Below are positions 42,174 to 51,342 of a DNA stretch of 64,000 bases, one piece after another. Each line of letters begins with the position of its first letter. Positions within the stretch are counted from its first letter, which is position 1. The DNA lies in contig NFUV01000001.1 of the NCBI GenBank assembly GCA_002127295.1, forward strand, positions 1,240,001 through 1,304,000. Direction: 5' to 3'. Below the pieces are notes generated by a model that was not told where the DNA came from, searched no databases, and worked only from the letters and a program-made list of their open reading frames with translations. Source of the DNA: Chitinophagaceae bacterium IBVUCB2 (GTDB lineage: Bacteria > Bacteroidota > Bacteroidia > Chitinophagales > Chitinophagaceae). Position numbers and translations under genes: made by a program.

Positions 42174-43463
42174 TTATTTCTTCATCAACGCTTCTATGTC
42201 TTCTACCGTAATAGGAATATTTTTCATCAGGTCTTTGTTACCATTTCTTGTGATCCAAAGATTATTTTCAATACGAACTCCCATTTGCTCTTCTTCAATA
42301 TAAATACCGGGCTCCACGGTAAATACCATCCCGGCTTTGATTGGTTCGGTCCTGGTACCTAAATCATGCACATCAATACCCAAATGGTGAGAGATACCGT
42401 GGTAAAGATATTTGCGGTAAGCCCTGTTCTCAGGATCTTCGTTCTTTACATCTGATTTTTTTAGCAACCCGATTTTCAGGAATTGCTGTGTAGCTTCTTC
42501 CCCTACTTTATCTGTATAATCAAGGATACTAATGCCGGGCTTTAATATACTTTTGGCATAATCATGTAAATGGAGGCAAGCATTGTAAACGGTTTTTTGT
42601 CTGCGGCCAAATTTTCCATTAACCGGAATTGTTCTGGTCAGATCCGCACAATATCCACCATACTCCGCCCCAAAGTCCATCAATATTAATTCGCCGTCTT
42701 TACATTCTGCATTGTTACTTACATAATGCAATGTTCTTGCCCGGTCGCCACTGGCAATAATACTGCCGTATGCCTGTCCTGTTGCCCGTTGTGATAAAAA
42801 TGAATGAACTATCTCTGCTTCAATTTCATATTCCATTACACCCGGCTTAATAAATTTTAATAAGCGACGGAATGTATTATCCGTTATATCAATTGCTTTT
42901 TGAATTACTTCTACTTCTTCCGCTGTTTTTATACCACGAAGCTCTTTCATGATCTTAGCAGCCCGTAAATAATTGTGCAATGGATAACGACTTTTCATTT
43001 CATCTATAAAACGATAATCCCTGGTACGAACAAGATTTGCCTTGCGGTCATTTTCATTACTATCGAGATAAATATTATCCGCTAAATGAATCCATGGTTG
43101 CAACAAACCATCCAGTGTATCTAGCCACACAATAGTTTTAATACCACTAATCGCCTGCGCTTCATTTACCCGTAATCTTTTGCCATCCCATTTTTCTTTT
43201 AATTCATTAGGGCGAACCAACACCAATACTTCCCTGTATTTAGGATCTGGATTATCTGGAAAAAGTATCACCATACTATCTTCCTGGTTTACGCCACTTA
43301 ACCAGAATAGATCACTGTTCTGTTTAAAATGATAAATAGCATCGCCATTGGAAGCCACTTCATCATTGCTCACAAAAATGGCAATCGAGTTCTTTTGCAT
43401 CTGTCCGATAAAGCGTTTCCTGTTCTGGATAAATATTTCAGGATTGAGGGGTAAATATTTCAT
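42174..43463 (-). CDS. pepP: Xaa-Pro aminopeptidase (M24B family)
   Basis: 429 residues from the ATG at 43463 (an ATG two codons earlier is equally possible). The frame is open to 43553 but there it covers a TATCTTTA promoter-like box, so I prefer the shorter form. The N-terminal creatinase-like domain (KYLPLNPEIFIQNRKRFIGQM) precedes the pita-bread domain with five metal ligands: two Asp in LMDFGAEYGGYCADLTRTIPV, His in GISHHLGIDVHD, Glu in VEPGIYIEEE and Glu in VRIENNLWIT. It cleaves X-Pro N-termini of cytoplasmic peptides. Confidence 0.92.
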   Translation of the reverse strand: MKYLPLNPEIFIQNRKRFIGQMQKNSIAIFVSNDEVASNGDAIYHFKQNSDLFWLSGVNQEDSMVILFPDNPDPKYREVLVLVRPNELKEKWDGKRLRVNEAQAISGIKTIVWLDTLDGLLQPWIHLADNIYLDSNENDRKANLVRTRDYRFIDEMKSRYPLHNYLRAAKIMKELRGIKTAEEVEVIQKAIDITDNTFRRLLKFIKPGVMEYEIEAEIVHSFLSQRATGQAYGSIIASGDRARTLHYVSNNAECKDGELILMDFGAEYGGYCADLTRTIPVNGKFGRRQKTVYNACLHLHDYAKSILKPGISILDYTDKVGEEATQQFLKIGLLKKSDVKNEDPENRAYRKYLYHGISHHLGIDVHDLGTRTEPIKAGMVFTVEPGIYIEEEQMGVRIENNLWITRNGNKDLMKNIPITVEDIEALMKK

Positions 43464-43709
43464 AAGCATTTGGTTTTGAGGCTTAGTTCTTTTTATTAAT
43501 GGTTTTATTGAGGTGTCTAAAGATAACAAGCAAATACATCTACCAATTATCATTCATCACAAAAGTGGAAAATCACTCCTGATTTGAAAAATATTCAAGG
43601 TTTTTTTAATCTCTTTCAATTTTATCCAAAATGGATATTATTCAATGGATAACGCCCAAAAACCAGGCGTAAATTTTAGCTTCTTATTAATGTGTAGCAC
43701 TAACACTTG

Positions 43710-43742
43710 TTTGGATTTGAAGAGTTTTGTCACTTACCTTTG
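43710..43742 (+). promoter_or_regulatory. Primary-sigma promoter of pckA
   Basis: TTTG (43710-43713), a 21-base spacer and TACCTTTG (43735-43742), an exact TAnnTTTG -7 box. The start site would lie near 43748, giving a leader of about 22 bases to the ATG at 43770. Confidence 0.65.
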
Positions 43743-43769
43743 TGCCTTCAACAAATTACGATTGCACAT

Positions 43770-45374
43770 ATGTCAGTTCCAACTATTCCCTTCCCTGTGA
43801 AGAACCTTTCGAAACTCGGATTAAAAAACACCGAATCTGTTCATTATCAATCGTCCCCCGAAGAGCTAGTACAAGACTCTATTCGTATTGGCGAAGGCGT
43901 ATTAAACGATACCGGTGCCCTTGTAATTCGTACAGGTGAGTTTACAGGTCGTTCACCCAAGGATAAATTCACCGTAAAAGATGAGACTACGGCCGATTCC
44001 GTTCACTGGAATGATTTCAACATACCTCTCGAACCAAAATACTTTGATATTATTTTCGATAAAATTACCGGCTATTTAAACTCACTGCCCGAAATATGGG
44101 TACGAGATTGTTTTGCTTGTGCAGACCCCCGCTATCGTTTGAATGTCCGGGTGATTAATGAAAAGCCATGGAATAATTTGTTTGCCTATAACATGTTTTT
44201 ACGGCCTACAGAAGAAGAGTTAGAAAATTTTGAAGCGGACTGGCATGTTATTTCAGTTCCCGGATTGAAACTAGATCCAAAAGAATGCGGTACCCGTCAA
44301 CACAACGGTGCTGTTGTTTCTTTCAAACATAAAATGATATTGATTGCGGGCACTGGTTATACTGGTGAAACCAAGAAAGGCATCTTCACTATTCTTAATT
44401 ACATTTTACCACACGAAAAGAATGTATTGAGCATGCACTGCAGTGCTAATATGGGTGATGACGGTGATACAGCTATCTTCTTTGGTTTGAGTGGTACAGG
44501 AAAAACAACATTGAGTGCTGACCCCAATAGAAAATTGATCGGCGATGATGAACATGCATGGACTTCAGATAACATTTTCAACTTTGAAGGTGGTTGCTAT
44601 GCAAAAACAATTAACCTGACAGAAGAAAAAGAACCAGAAATTTTTAATGCGATCCGTCCGGGTGCATTGGTAGAAAATGTTACTTTCTTTCCCGGCACCA
44701 ATAAAATAAATTTCGACGACGCTTCTATTACTGAAAATACAAGGGTTTCTTACCCATTGCATTTTATAAGTAATGCGCTGGAACCATCAGTTGGAGGCTT
44801 ACCTAAGAATATTTTCTTTCTTACTTGTGATGCATTCGGTGTGTTGCCTCCTATTTCTAAATTAACCCCGGGTCAAGCTATGTACCAGTTTATTTCTGGT
44901 TACACCGCCAAAGTAGCTGGAACAGAATTAGGCGTAACAGAACCTAAACCAACTTTCAGCGCCTGCTTCGGTGCCCCATTCCTTCCCCTGCATCCGGGCA
45001 AATATGCGCATATGCTGGGAGACAAAATGCAAGAGCACAAAGTAGATGTGTGGATGATCAATACAGGTTGGACCGGTGGTCCTTACGGCGTTGGCAACCG
45101 TATGAAATTGAAATACACAAGGGCGATGATAACTGCTGCATTGGAAGGAAAACTTAACAATGTAAACTTCATCACAGACCCTATTTTTGGGGTGGCCATT
45201 CCTACTGAGTGCCCAGATGTACCTGCAGAAGTATTGAATCCAATAAATACATGGGCTGATAAAACTGCCTTTACGGAGAAAGCCAAATACCTGGCAGGAT
45301 TGTTTGTAAAGAATTTTGAAAAATACGCAGATGGGGTTTCGCCAGAAGTACTGGCGGCTGCACCCAAAGCTTAA
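43770..45374 (+). CDS. pckA: ATP-dependent phosphoenolpyruvate carboxykinase
   Basis: 534 residues from the ATG at 43770; the frame is open from 43707 but that segment contains the promoter. Motifs: RTGEFTGRSPKDKFTV, GTRQHNGAVVSFKHKMILIAGTGYTGE, LSMHCSANMGDDGDTAIFFGLSGTGKTTLS (P-loop and metal-binding part), LIGDDEHAWTSD and NTGWTGGPYGVGNRMKLKYTRAMI. It interconverts oxaloacetate and PEP; with citrate synthase it controls flow between TCA cycle and glycolysis. A clear terminator follows. Confidence 0.96.
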   Translation: MSVPTIPFPVKNLSKLGLKNTESVHYQSSPEELVQDSIRIGEGVLNDTGALVIRTGEFTGRSPKDKFTVKDETTADSVHWNDFNIPLEPKYFDIIFDKITGYLNSLPEIWVRDCFACADPRYRLNVRVINEKPWNNLFAYNMFLRPTEEELENFEADWHVISVPGLKLDPKECGTRQHNGAVVSFKHKMILIAGTGYTGETKKGIFTILNYILPHEKNVLSMHCSANMGDDGDTAIFFGLSGTGKTTLSADPNRKLIGDDEHAWTSDNIFNFEGGCYAKTINLTEEKEPEIFNAIRPGALVENVTFFPGTNKINFDDASITENTRVSYPLHFISNALEPSVGGLPKNIFFLTCDAFGVLPPISKLTPGQAMYQFISGYTAKVAGTELGVTEPKPTFSACFGAPFLPLHPGKYAHMLGDKMQEHKVDVWMINTGWTGGPYGVGNRMKLKYTRAMITAALEGKLNNVNFITDPIFGVAIPTECPDVPAEVLNPINTWADKTAFTEKAKYLAGLFVKNFEKYADGVSPEVLAAAPKA

Positions 45375-45401
45375 AATAACAACTTTGGACGGTTGACCGA
45401 C

Positions 45402-45437
45402 AAACCCCTAACACCATGTGTCAGGGGTTTTTTATTT
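45402..45437 (+). terminator. Terminator of pckA
   Basis: AAACCCCT-a-ACA, a five-base loop, TGT-c-AGGGGTTTTTTATTT: an 11-pair stem with one mismatch followed by a T-rich tract. Confidence 0.8.
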
Positions 45438-45483
45438 ACTTTAACGATACTGCTGACCTCCTTTATAAGTTTTTGTGCGACTT

Positions 45484-45491
45484 TACGTTTG
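45484..45491 (+). promoter_or_regulatory. -7 promoter box of the DUF922 gene
   Basis: TACGTTTG is an exact TAnnTTTG match ending ten bases before the ATG at 45502; it lies inside the longer open frame and so supports the later start. Confidence 0.45.
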
Positions 45492-45501
45492 TTTATTAGC
45501 T

Positions 45502-46047
45502 ATGAAATTTTTACTCCTTTACTTTACTTTTCTCTTTTTAGGTAGCAAGCCTGGCATGTCCCATGCCCAGGCAGCAAACGAAGAGCTGCTTGAATGGAAT
45601 AGTTCAAAAAGACTTACCTGGGCAGATTACAAAGGCAATGTTGATAGAAATAGCGATGCGGCTGCATCTACTACTACATACCTGGCAATCGAGTATCATA
45701 TCAAAAATTCAAAATTTACTTATTCGATTCAATCCCGGTTTTCAAAAACCCGGTCCTGGGGGTTGTATAAAACAGCTTATATATTAAGTCATGAACAAGG
45801 ACATTTTGATATTGCAGAAGTTTTTGCCCGTAAGCTGCATAAAAAAATGAGTGAGTATAAGTTCAATTCCAAAACCTACCAAAAAGACCTCAAAAAGATT
45901 TACGATAAAATACTGGAAGAAAAAGAAGAAACACAAAATGCTTATGATGGCGAAACCCGCCATAGCATTAATAAAACAAAGCAAGCCGAGTGGCTGAAAA
46001 AAATTGAACAGATGCTGAAAGAATATGAGGATTATGCGGATTATTGA
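45502..46047 (+). CDS. DUF922-type secreted putative zinc protease
   Basis: 181 residues from the ATG at 45502, which opens a signal peptide (KFLLLYFTFLFLGSKPG, cleavage near the AQA after residue 22). The mature domain begins LEWNSSKRLTWADYKG, the usual start of DUF922 proteins in Bacteroidota, and contains H97-E-Q-G-H101 followed by FDIAEVFARKLHK, a HExxH zinc site as in predicted secreted proteases of this family. A charged helical tail follows. Proteolytic activity is inferred from the motif only. It stands alone behind its own promoter-like box. Confidence 0.8.
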   Translation: MKFLLLYFTFLFLGSKPGMSHAQAANEELLEWNSSKRLTWADYKGNVDRNSDAAASTTTYLAIEYHIKNSKFTYSIQSRFSKTRSWGLYKTAYILSHEQGHFDIAEVFARKLHKKMSEYKFNSKTYQKDLKKIYDKILEEKEETQNAYDGETRHSINKTKQAEWLKKIEQMLKEYEDYADY

Positions 46048-46115
46048 TTTATGCTGTTTAATATATTTATCCGCTCTAAAATATATGTCTTCCTGGGCAC
46101 TTTCAAAATAACATC

Positions 46116-46676
46116 CTAGCCAGCCCTAAATTTTATTGTTTGTCTTCTGATTGTTTTCCTATATATCAATCCTTGATGATTAGGTATCTGGTTAGGAGCC
46201 TTAGCATAATATTTTGTCAATATTGGTTCCAAAAAATGCAACTCCCTAGGACATTCAATTTTAAGAACCTTTACGACCCCGTCGGGGTTTATTAAAAAAT
46301 GTGCATACACAGTATATATTCCAGATGGTACATTATACTTTGTTATTTGCTCTTGTTCAAGGGGAGGAGTCCATCGTTCTATAAATTTTCTCCACTCTTT
46401 TTGTGCGTTTTCTATTGCTAAATCACTGGTATCAACTGAAATTAATACTGTTGAATCAATAAAAATACTAAAAAGATTACTATCAAGTTCAGATCTTATT
46501 TTTCGTAGAGTATCAGAAATCTGTTTAGAAGATGTGCTATCTGCATTCTTGTTTCTTATTACAGTTCCTTTTGCTGTGTCAGCCTTAATTTTCCCTGAAA
46601 AAAGAGAATCTCTCAGCGATTGTGAAAATGCAGAGATAGAAAATAGCAAAAAAAATATTGCTAGAATAACTTTCAT
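46116..46676 (-). CDS. Secreted protein with TonB-C-terminal-like domain, function unknown
   Basis: 186 residues with signal peptide (VILAIFFLLFSISAFSQ). The middle (residues 20-75) is polar and probably disordered. The last 80 residues (GIYTVYAHFLINPDGVVKVLKIE...HFLEPILTKYYAKAPNQIP) have the strand-helix-strand rhythm of TonB C-terminal domains, with the usual FxIxxDGxV-like element. It lacks the N-terminal membrane anchor and Pro-rich spacer of true TonB. It ends the short minus-strand group with the deoxynucleoside kinase four bases upstream. The TonB-like call is a judgement from pattern only. Confidence 0.55.
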   Translation of the reverse strand: MKVILAIFFLLFSISAFSQSLRDSLFSGKIKADTAKGTVIRNKNADSTSSKQISDTLRKIRSELDSNLFSIFIDSTVLISVDTSDLAIENAQKEWRKFIERWTPPLEQEQITKYNVPSGIYTVYAHFLINPDGVVKVLKIECPRELHFLEPILTKYYAKAPNQIPNHQGLIYRKTIRRQTIKFRAG

Positions 46677-46680
46677 ATTA

Positions 46681-47319
46681 TTAAAACAAACCGTACAACT
46701 GGCTATCTACTTTACGAATGATCTCGCCAAAATCCTCATCTTTTTCTCCAAACTTATTTTTGTCAACATCAATTATTAGCAACGGACCTTCTTTGTATTC
46801 GCTGATCCATTTATTGTAGTACTCGTTGAGTTTTTTCAAATAATCCAATCGAATATTTTCTTCATACTCTCTTCCTCTTTTTTGAATTTGCCCTACCAAT
46901 GTTGGCACAGATGCATTCAGGTATATCAATAAATCGGGAGGTTGTACCAGTGTTTTTAAAGTTTGGAAAAAATGAAAATAGTTATCAAAATCTCTTTTGC
47001 TCATCAATCCCATCTCATGAAGATTGGGTGCAAAGATGTTGGCATCCTCATAGATCGTTCTGTCCTGTATAACTGTCTCGGTTCCTTTTTGAATTTCTAC
47101 CAATTGGCGAAGACGGCTGTTTAAGAAAAATATTTGCAGATTAAAACTCCAACGTGGCATATCCTCATAAAAATCCATGAGATAAGGATTGTGATCTACA
47201 TCTTCAAAATTCGGTATCCATTTGTAATGCTTGCTCAGCATTTCTGTCAATGTAGTTTTACCAGCACCAATATTACCGGCTACAGCTATATGCTTTGGTT
47301 TTGATTTTGATTTTGCCAT
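46681..47319 (-). CDS. Deoxynucleoside kinase
   Basis: 212 residues. P-loop GNIGAGKTTL at the N-terminus, the ERS/DRT-type motif VIQDRTIYEDANIFAP with catalytic acid and Arg, LKTLVQPPDLLIYLNAS, and the lid segment QKRGREYEENIRLDYLKKLNEYYNKW. It resembles the dGK/dCK type found in many Bacteroidota that lack thymidine kinase paralogues. It phosphorylates deoxynucleosides for nucleotide salvage; which base it prefers cannot be read off. The small TonB-like gene follows by four bases. Confidence 0.9.
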   Translation of the reverse strand: MAKSKSKPKHIAVAGNIGAGKTTLTEMLSKHYKWIPNFEDVDHNPYLMDFYEDMPRWSFNLQIFFLNSRLRQLVEIQKGTETVIQDRTIYEDANIFAPNLHEMGLMSKRDFDNYFHFFQTLKTLVQPPDLLIYLNASVPTLVGQIQKRGREYEENIRLDYLKKLNEYYNKWISEYKEGPLLIIDVDKNKFGEKDEDFGEIIRKVDSQLYGLF

Positions 47320-47416
47320 GTTAGAGAAATTCCAATATTATTTTCCAGGTCCCATTTGTGGGAGGGGTTCAAAGTAAAACTTCTTTTGGGAATTATGGGG
47401 TTGAATTTTGGTATTT

Positions 47417-48421
47417 TTAAAAATAATTAAGCCCCATTGCCTGTCTCACTAATTCCATCGTAGCTTTCGCACTTTTGCGGGCTTTTTCGGCCCCTTTTTC
47501 CATTACTTCTTTCAGGTAGACCGGATTATTTCGAATGGCTTCTGCTTTTTCCCGGATAGGTGATATAAACTTCACCATATCTTCTCCCAATTGCTTTTTC
47601 ATATCGCCATAGCGGATAACGCAATTATTATAATCGGTTTCAAACTTTGCAATTGTTTCCACGGAGCTTACCAGTTTCATCAATCCAAAAATATTTTCAA
47701 TATAATCGGGCTTGGGTGAATTTGCCTCCGTTGGACCACCATCCGTTTTAGCTTTCATTACTTTTTTACGAATCATCTCATCATCGTCACTCAGGTACAA
47801 AGTAGCCATTTGATTTTCACTCTTGCTCATTTTACCTGTTCCATCGAGACTTGGCACTTTTACTAATTCGTCCCCATAATTAAAAGCATGTGGTTCCGGA
47901 AATACATCACCATAACGATGATTAAAACGATTGGCAAAATTGCGGGCCATTTCCAAATGTTGTTCCTGGTCTTTACCAACAGGGACATAAGATGCCCTGT
48001 GTAAAATAATATCTGCTGTTTGCAATACCGGATATGTCAATAACCCCGCATTTACATTCTCCGGGTGCTGGCGAACTTTATCCTTAAATGTTACCGTTTT
48101 TTCTAACTCGCCTTTATAAGCCAGCATATTTAGATAGAGATACAGTTCTGAAGTTTCATACACATGGCTCTGGCAAAATAATGCTGCTTTATCAGGGTCA
48201 AGTCCGCAAGCAATGTTTTCTGACAATACCCGGTGTACATTTTCCTTTAAATCTTTTGTATCAGGATGGGTAGTAAGAGAATGTAAATCGGCTACCATAA
48301 AATAGCACTCAAATTCTTCCTGCATCCGTACATAGTTTTTTACAGCACCGAAGTAGTTGCCCAGGTGTAAAAAACCAGTGGGACGAATGCCACTCATTAC
48401 TATTTTTTTCTGCATATCCAT
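47417..48421 (-). CDS. trpS: Tryptophanyl-tRNA synthetase
   Basis: 334 residues, class I synthetase. HIGH-type motif in GIRPTGFLHLGNYFGAV, KMSKS in DGTGKMSKSENQMATLYL, VPVGKDQEQHLEMARNFANRFN and a C-terminal helical end (ETIAKF...REKAEAIRNNP). It charges tRNA-Trp. An internal ATG at codon 3 is an alternative start. It is divergent from gatC with 90 bases between the two starts; a TATCTTCG box lies close upstream on the minus strand. Confidence 0.95.
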   Translation of the reverse strand: MDMQKKIVMSGIRPTGFLHLGNYFGAVKNYVRMQEEFECYFMVADLHSLTTHPDTKDLKENVHRVLSENIACGLDPDKAALFCQSHVYETSELYLYLNMLAYKGELEKTVTFKDKVRQHPENVNAGLLTYPVLQTADIILHRASYVPVGKDQEQHLEMARNFANRFNHRYGDVFPEPHAFNYGDELVKVPSLDGTGKMSKSENQMATLYLSDDDEMIRKKVMKAKTDGGPTEANSPKPDYIENIFGLMKLVSSVETIAKFETDYNNCVIRYGDMKKQLGEDMVKFISPIREKAEAIRNNPVYLKEVMEKGAEKARKSAKATMELVRQAMGLNYF

Positions 48422-48500
48422 AAGGCGGCGAAGATAATAAAATAGTCGGGAGCCATAAGTCGTGGTTCTTGAGAATAATCTGACCTGAAAGTTTCTCGAC

Positions 48501-48509
48501 TATATTTGC
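48501..48509 (+). promoter_or_regulatory. -7 box overlapping the gatC start region
   Basis: TATATTTGC is a perfect TAnnTTTGC box ending two bases before the ATG at 48512. The transcript would begin at or just inside the reading frame, so a leaderless message or use of the ATG at 48530 is possible. Confidence 0.5.
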
Positions 48510-48511
48510 GT

Positions 48512-48802
48512 ATGGAAGTGAATGACGAAATGGTTGATAAACTGGCCCATCTTTCCCGGCTAAAATTTGATGATACAGAGAAAGCTGAAATTAAAAATGA
48601 TTTGCAGCAGATGATCGCTTTTGTAGAAAAATTAAATGAGCTGAACCTGGATGGTATAGAACCACTTTTGCATATGAGCCCGGAAATAAATGTGTTGAGA
48701 GAAGATGAAATAAAAGGTTCTATAAGCCGGGAAGAGGCATTGAAAAATGCGCCGCTGCACAACGAGCAATTTTTTATGGTTCCCAAAGTAATTAAGAAAT
48801 AA
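48512..48802 (+). CDS. gatC: Glutamyl/aspartyl-tRNA amidotransferase subunit C
   Basis: 96 residues from the ATG at 48512. Family pattern: [68 protein letters not shown] and a C-terminal [10 protein letters not shown]. It holds GatA and GatB together in the enzyme that amidates mischarged tRNA-Gln or tRNA-Asn. gatA lies 10 kb away at 58474 and gatB is not in the window. An ABC ATPase gene follows after one base. Confidence 0.92.
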   Translation: MEVNDEMVDKLAHLSRLKFDDTEKAEIKNDLQQMIAFVEKLNELNLDGIEPLLHMSPEINVLREDEIKGSISREEALKNAPLHNEQFFMVPKVIKK

Positions 48803-48803
48803 T

Positions 48804-49502
48804 ATGGGAATTATTCATTTAGAAAATATTCTCAAAAGCTATTTTATGGGCAAGCAAGAGCTGCCCGTACTTAAGGGCATATCGTTGAACATTTTTAAAA
48901 ATGAATATGTGGCTTTGATGGGACCATCTGGTTCAGGCAAAAGCACACTGATGAACATAATTGGTTGTCTGGATACTCCAACAGGGGGGAAATATATTTT
49001 AAACAACCACGATGTAAGCCAGATGAAGGATAACGACCTGGCTGATATCCGTAATAAAGAAATTGGATTTGTATTTCAGCAATTCAACCTGCTGCCTCGT
49101 TTAACAGCTTTAGAAAATGTAGCCCTGCCGCTTGTATATGCCGGCGTTGGAAAAAAGATCCGCAATGAAAAAGCAAAACATGTGCTGGACATGGTTAATC
49201 TTTCTGACAGGAGTCATCACAAACCAAATGAATTAAGCGGGGGACAAAGTCAGCGGGTGGCAATTGCCCGGGCTTTGGTGAATGACCCTGCAATAATTTT
49301 GGCAGATGAACCTACAGGCAATCTTGATTCTATAACTTCTTATGAGATAATGGAAATTTTCCACCAGATACATTCAGCCGGGAATACCATTGTCCTGGTT
49401 ACACATGAAGAAGATATTGCGAACCATGCTCACCGGGTTGTACGATTAAGAGATGGTGTTGTGGAGAGTGATGGGAAGAGAGTTATAGTTCATAGCTCGT
49501 AG
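48804..49502 (+). CDS. ABC transporter ATP-binding protein of the MacB/LolD type
   Basis: 232 residues with a full ATPase: Walker [11 protein letters not shown]-loop [22 protein letters not shown], signature [15 protein letters not shown] (Gln to Ser at the fourth place), Walker [15 protein letters not shown]-loop VLVTHEEDI. This subgroup works with MacB- or LolE-like permeases that move lipoproteins or small molecules by mechanotransmission. No permease is adjacent; it is coupled to gatC only by position (one-base gap). Substrate unknown. Confidence 0.9.
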   Translation: MGIIHLENILKSYFMGKQELPVLKGISLNIFKNEYVALMGPSGSGKSTLMNIIGCLDTPTGGKYILNNHDVSQMKDNDLADIRNKEIGFVFQQFNLLPRLTALENVALPLVYAGVGKKIRNEKAKHVLDMVNLSDRSHHKPNELSGGQSQRVAIARALVNDPAIILADEPTGNLDSITSYEIMEIFHQIHSAGNTIVLVTHEEDIANHAHRVVRLRDGVVESDGKRVIVHSS

Positions 49503-49552
49503 CATACTCCTATTGAGCAAATTTCCCTACCCATTTACAACCAAAGTCATTT

Positions 49553-49560
49553 TACCTTTG
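49553..49560 (+). promoter_or_regulatory. -7 box for the adenosyltransferase gene
   Basis: TACCTTTG, an exact consensus match, 65 bases before the ATG at 49626. The leader that follows carries CAATGAACCATTG-type words. Confidence 0.45.
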
Positions 49561-49625
49561 TTAAGTATCATAAACAATCAGGTTCACCAATGAACCATTG
49601 AACAATAAACAACGAACTCTCTTAC

Positions 49626-50186
49626 ATGGCAATGAAAATATATACCAAGACAGGGGATAACGGGACTACTTCTTTAATAGGAGGAACAAAAGTTTCCAAA
49701 GCACATTTGCGTATAGAATCTTACGGCACCGTGGATGAATTGAATTCTTATATTGGTTTGTGTAAAGATTTATTAACTGATGAGGCGGGTAAAAAAATCC
49801 TTCTCGAAGTACAAGACCGTTTATTTACTATTGGCTCTTCATTAGCCTGCGATCCGGTGAAAGAACCCAAGATGAAAATTCCTGATCTAAAAGAAACAGA
49901 TGTTGAATTGCTGGAAAAAGAAATAGACAGGATGAATGAAACTATTCCTCCCATGAAAAATTTTATTTTACCCGGAGGTCATCCCACTTTGTCCCATTTG
50001 CATATTGCCCGTTGTGTTTGCCGCCGTGCAGAAAGATGTTGTGTACGATTAGAAACAGAGGGTCAGGAAGTGGAAAACATCACTATTAAATATCTCAATC
50101 GCCTCAGCGATTACCTTTTTGTACTAAGCCGTTATGCAGGTCATCAAATGAAGGTGGAAGAAATTCCGTGGAAACCGAGAGTATGA
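49626..50186 (+). CDS. Cob(I)alamin adenosyltransferase, PduO type
   Basis: 186 residues, a five-helix bundle. The N-terminal ATP loop reads KIYTKTGDNGTTSLIGGTKVSK, followed by RIESYGTVDELNSYIGL, the helix MKNFILPGGHPTLSHLHIARCVCRRAERCCV with the conserved Arg/Glu, and the C-terminal YLNRLSDYLFVLSRYAGH. It transfers adenosine from ATP to cob(I)alamin to make adenosylcobalamin. No B12-dependent enzyme is nearby. A start at codon 3 is also possible. Confidence 0.93.
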   Translation: MAMKIYTKTGDNGTTSLIGGTKVSKAHLRIESYGTVDELNSYIGLCKDLLTDEAGKKILLEVQDRLFTIGSSLACDPVKEPKMKIPDLKETDVELLEKEIDRMNETIPPMKNFILPGGHPTLSHLHIARCVCRRAERCCVRLETEGQEVENITIKYLNRLSDYLFVLSRYAGHQMKVEEIPWKPRV

Positions 50187-50211
50187 TGTGCAAATTTGGT
50201 GATGCCACAAA

Positions 50212-50862
50212 TTAAACGATCTTCCCATCCCTCATATACAAAACCCTGTCACTAAGTTTAGCCAACTCTTCATTATGCGTTACGATCAAGAAGGTTTGAT
50301 TGAATTTTTTTCGCAGGTCAAAAAATAATTGGTGCAGTTCATTTGCATTGGCGGAATCCAAATTTCCGGTAGGTTCATCCGCCATTACAATATCAGGATT
50401 GTTGATCAATGCTCTTGCAACGGCTACCCGTTGCTGTTCGCCTCCGCTCATCTGGTTCGGTTTATTATCCATGCGATGAGCCAGGCCCAGCATTTTCAAT
50501 AATTCTTCCGCTCTTTCTTTTACTTCTGCTTTCTTTCTTCCCGCCAACCAACCCGGAATACAAACATTTTCCAAAGCCGTAAACTCAGGCAATAAATGAT
50601 GAAACTGGAAAACAAAACCAATATGCTTGTTGCGGAAAGCCGCCATTTTTTTAGCCGATAAAGAACTGGTAACGATATTATTCATACTCACTTCACCTAC
50701 ATCTGCCTTATCCAAGGTGCCCAAAATATGCAGCAAAGTGCTTTTGCCTGAACCAGAAGGCCCAACAATTGATACGATACCTCCTTTTTCAATGGCAATA
50801 TCCACACCTTTCAAAACTTCAACCGTGCCATACCGTTTATGAATATTTTTTCCTGTTATCAT
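50212..50862 (-). CDS. LolD-like lipoprotein-release ABC ATPase
   Basis: 216 residues: Walker [32 protein letters not shown] (typical LolD Q-loop), signature MSGGEQQRVAVARAL, Walker [15 protein letters not shown]-loop LIVTHNEEL. The FQFHHLLPEF stretch is diagnostic for LolD, which powers release of lipoproteins from the inner membrane to LolA. LolC/E permeases are not in the window. A second ATPase of the same broad subgroup lies 1.4 kb away on the other strand. Confidence 0.88.
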   Translation of the reverse strand: MITGKNIHKRYGTVEVLKGVDIAIEKGGIVSIVGPSGSGKSTLLHILGTLDKADVGEVSMNNIVTSSLSAKKMAAFRNKHIGFVFQFHHLLPEFTALENVCIPGWLAGRKKAEVKERAEELLKMLGLAHRMDNKPNQMSGGEQQRVAVARALINNPDIVMADEPTGNLDSANANELHQLFFDLRKKFNQTFLIVTHNEELAKLSDRVLYMRDGKIV

Positions 50863-50981
50863 GCAGCCAAAAGCGGGTTTAGAAAATCAAATATCAGTAA
50901 AAGAGACCCATAATCAAAAACCACAAATCAGGTTGTCCGGAATTTTTAAGAAACTCATTGAAAAGCCGTGAACAATAAGGA

Positions 50982-51012
50982 TTTGGTAAATTCCGTAATA
51001 CAACTACATTTG
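50982..51012 (+). promoter_or_regulatory. Textbook Bacteroidota promoter of the DUF2795 gene
   Basis: TTTG (50982-50985), a spacer of exactly 19 bases and TACATTTG (51005-51012) followed by C. Both elements match the -33/-7 consensus fully. The ATG is at 51073. Confidence 0.75.
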
Positions 51013-51072
51013 CGGAAAATTAAGGGTCTTTTAACCCTGAAAACCTTATTCAAATTATTTAAACCCTAGCAG

Positions 51073-51294
51073 ATGTTTTGGACTTTAGAACTAGCTTCCT
51101 ACCTCGAAGATGCACCCTGGCCAGCCACCAAAGATGAGCTGATCGATTATTCCATTCGTTCCGGCGCACCACTGGAAGTGGTTGAAAATTTGCAGGAGCT
51201 GGAAGATGAAGGCGACGTATATGAAACCATCGAAGATATCTGGCCAGACTATCCGACTACAGATGATTTTCTGTTCAATGAAGATGAATATTAG
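51073..51294 (+). CDS. Small acidic DUF2795-domain protein
   Basis: 73 residues, very acidic. The sequence MFWTLELASYLEDAPWPATK followed by DELIDYSIRSGAPLEVVENL and EDEGDVYETIEDIWPDYPT is the DUF2795 pattern found widely in Bacteroidota: a small helical domain with a winged-helix-like core. The function is unknown. It is transcribed alone from a perfect promoter and closed by a strong terminator, so it is probably highly expressed. Confidence 0.85.
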   Translation: MFWTLELASYLEDAPWPATKDELIDYSIRSGAPLEVVENLQELEDEGDVYETIEDIWPDYPTTDDFLFNEDEY

Positions 51295-51342
51295 AGAATA
51301 GCTACGAGCCGTCAGTTTCGAGCTGCGAGACCTATAATATTG

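Noticed and set aside
49503-49625. Cobalamin riboswitch before the adenosyltransferase gene
   Set aside because: The leader is short and A-rich and shows no B12-box or matching stems.
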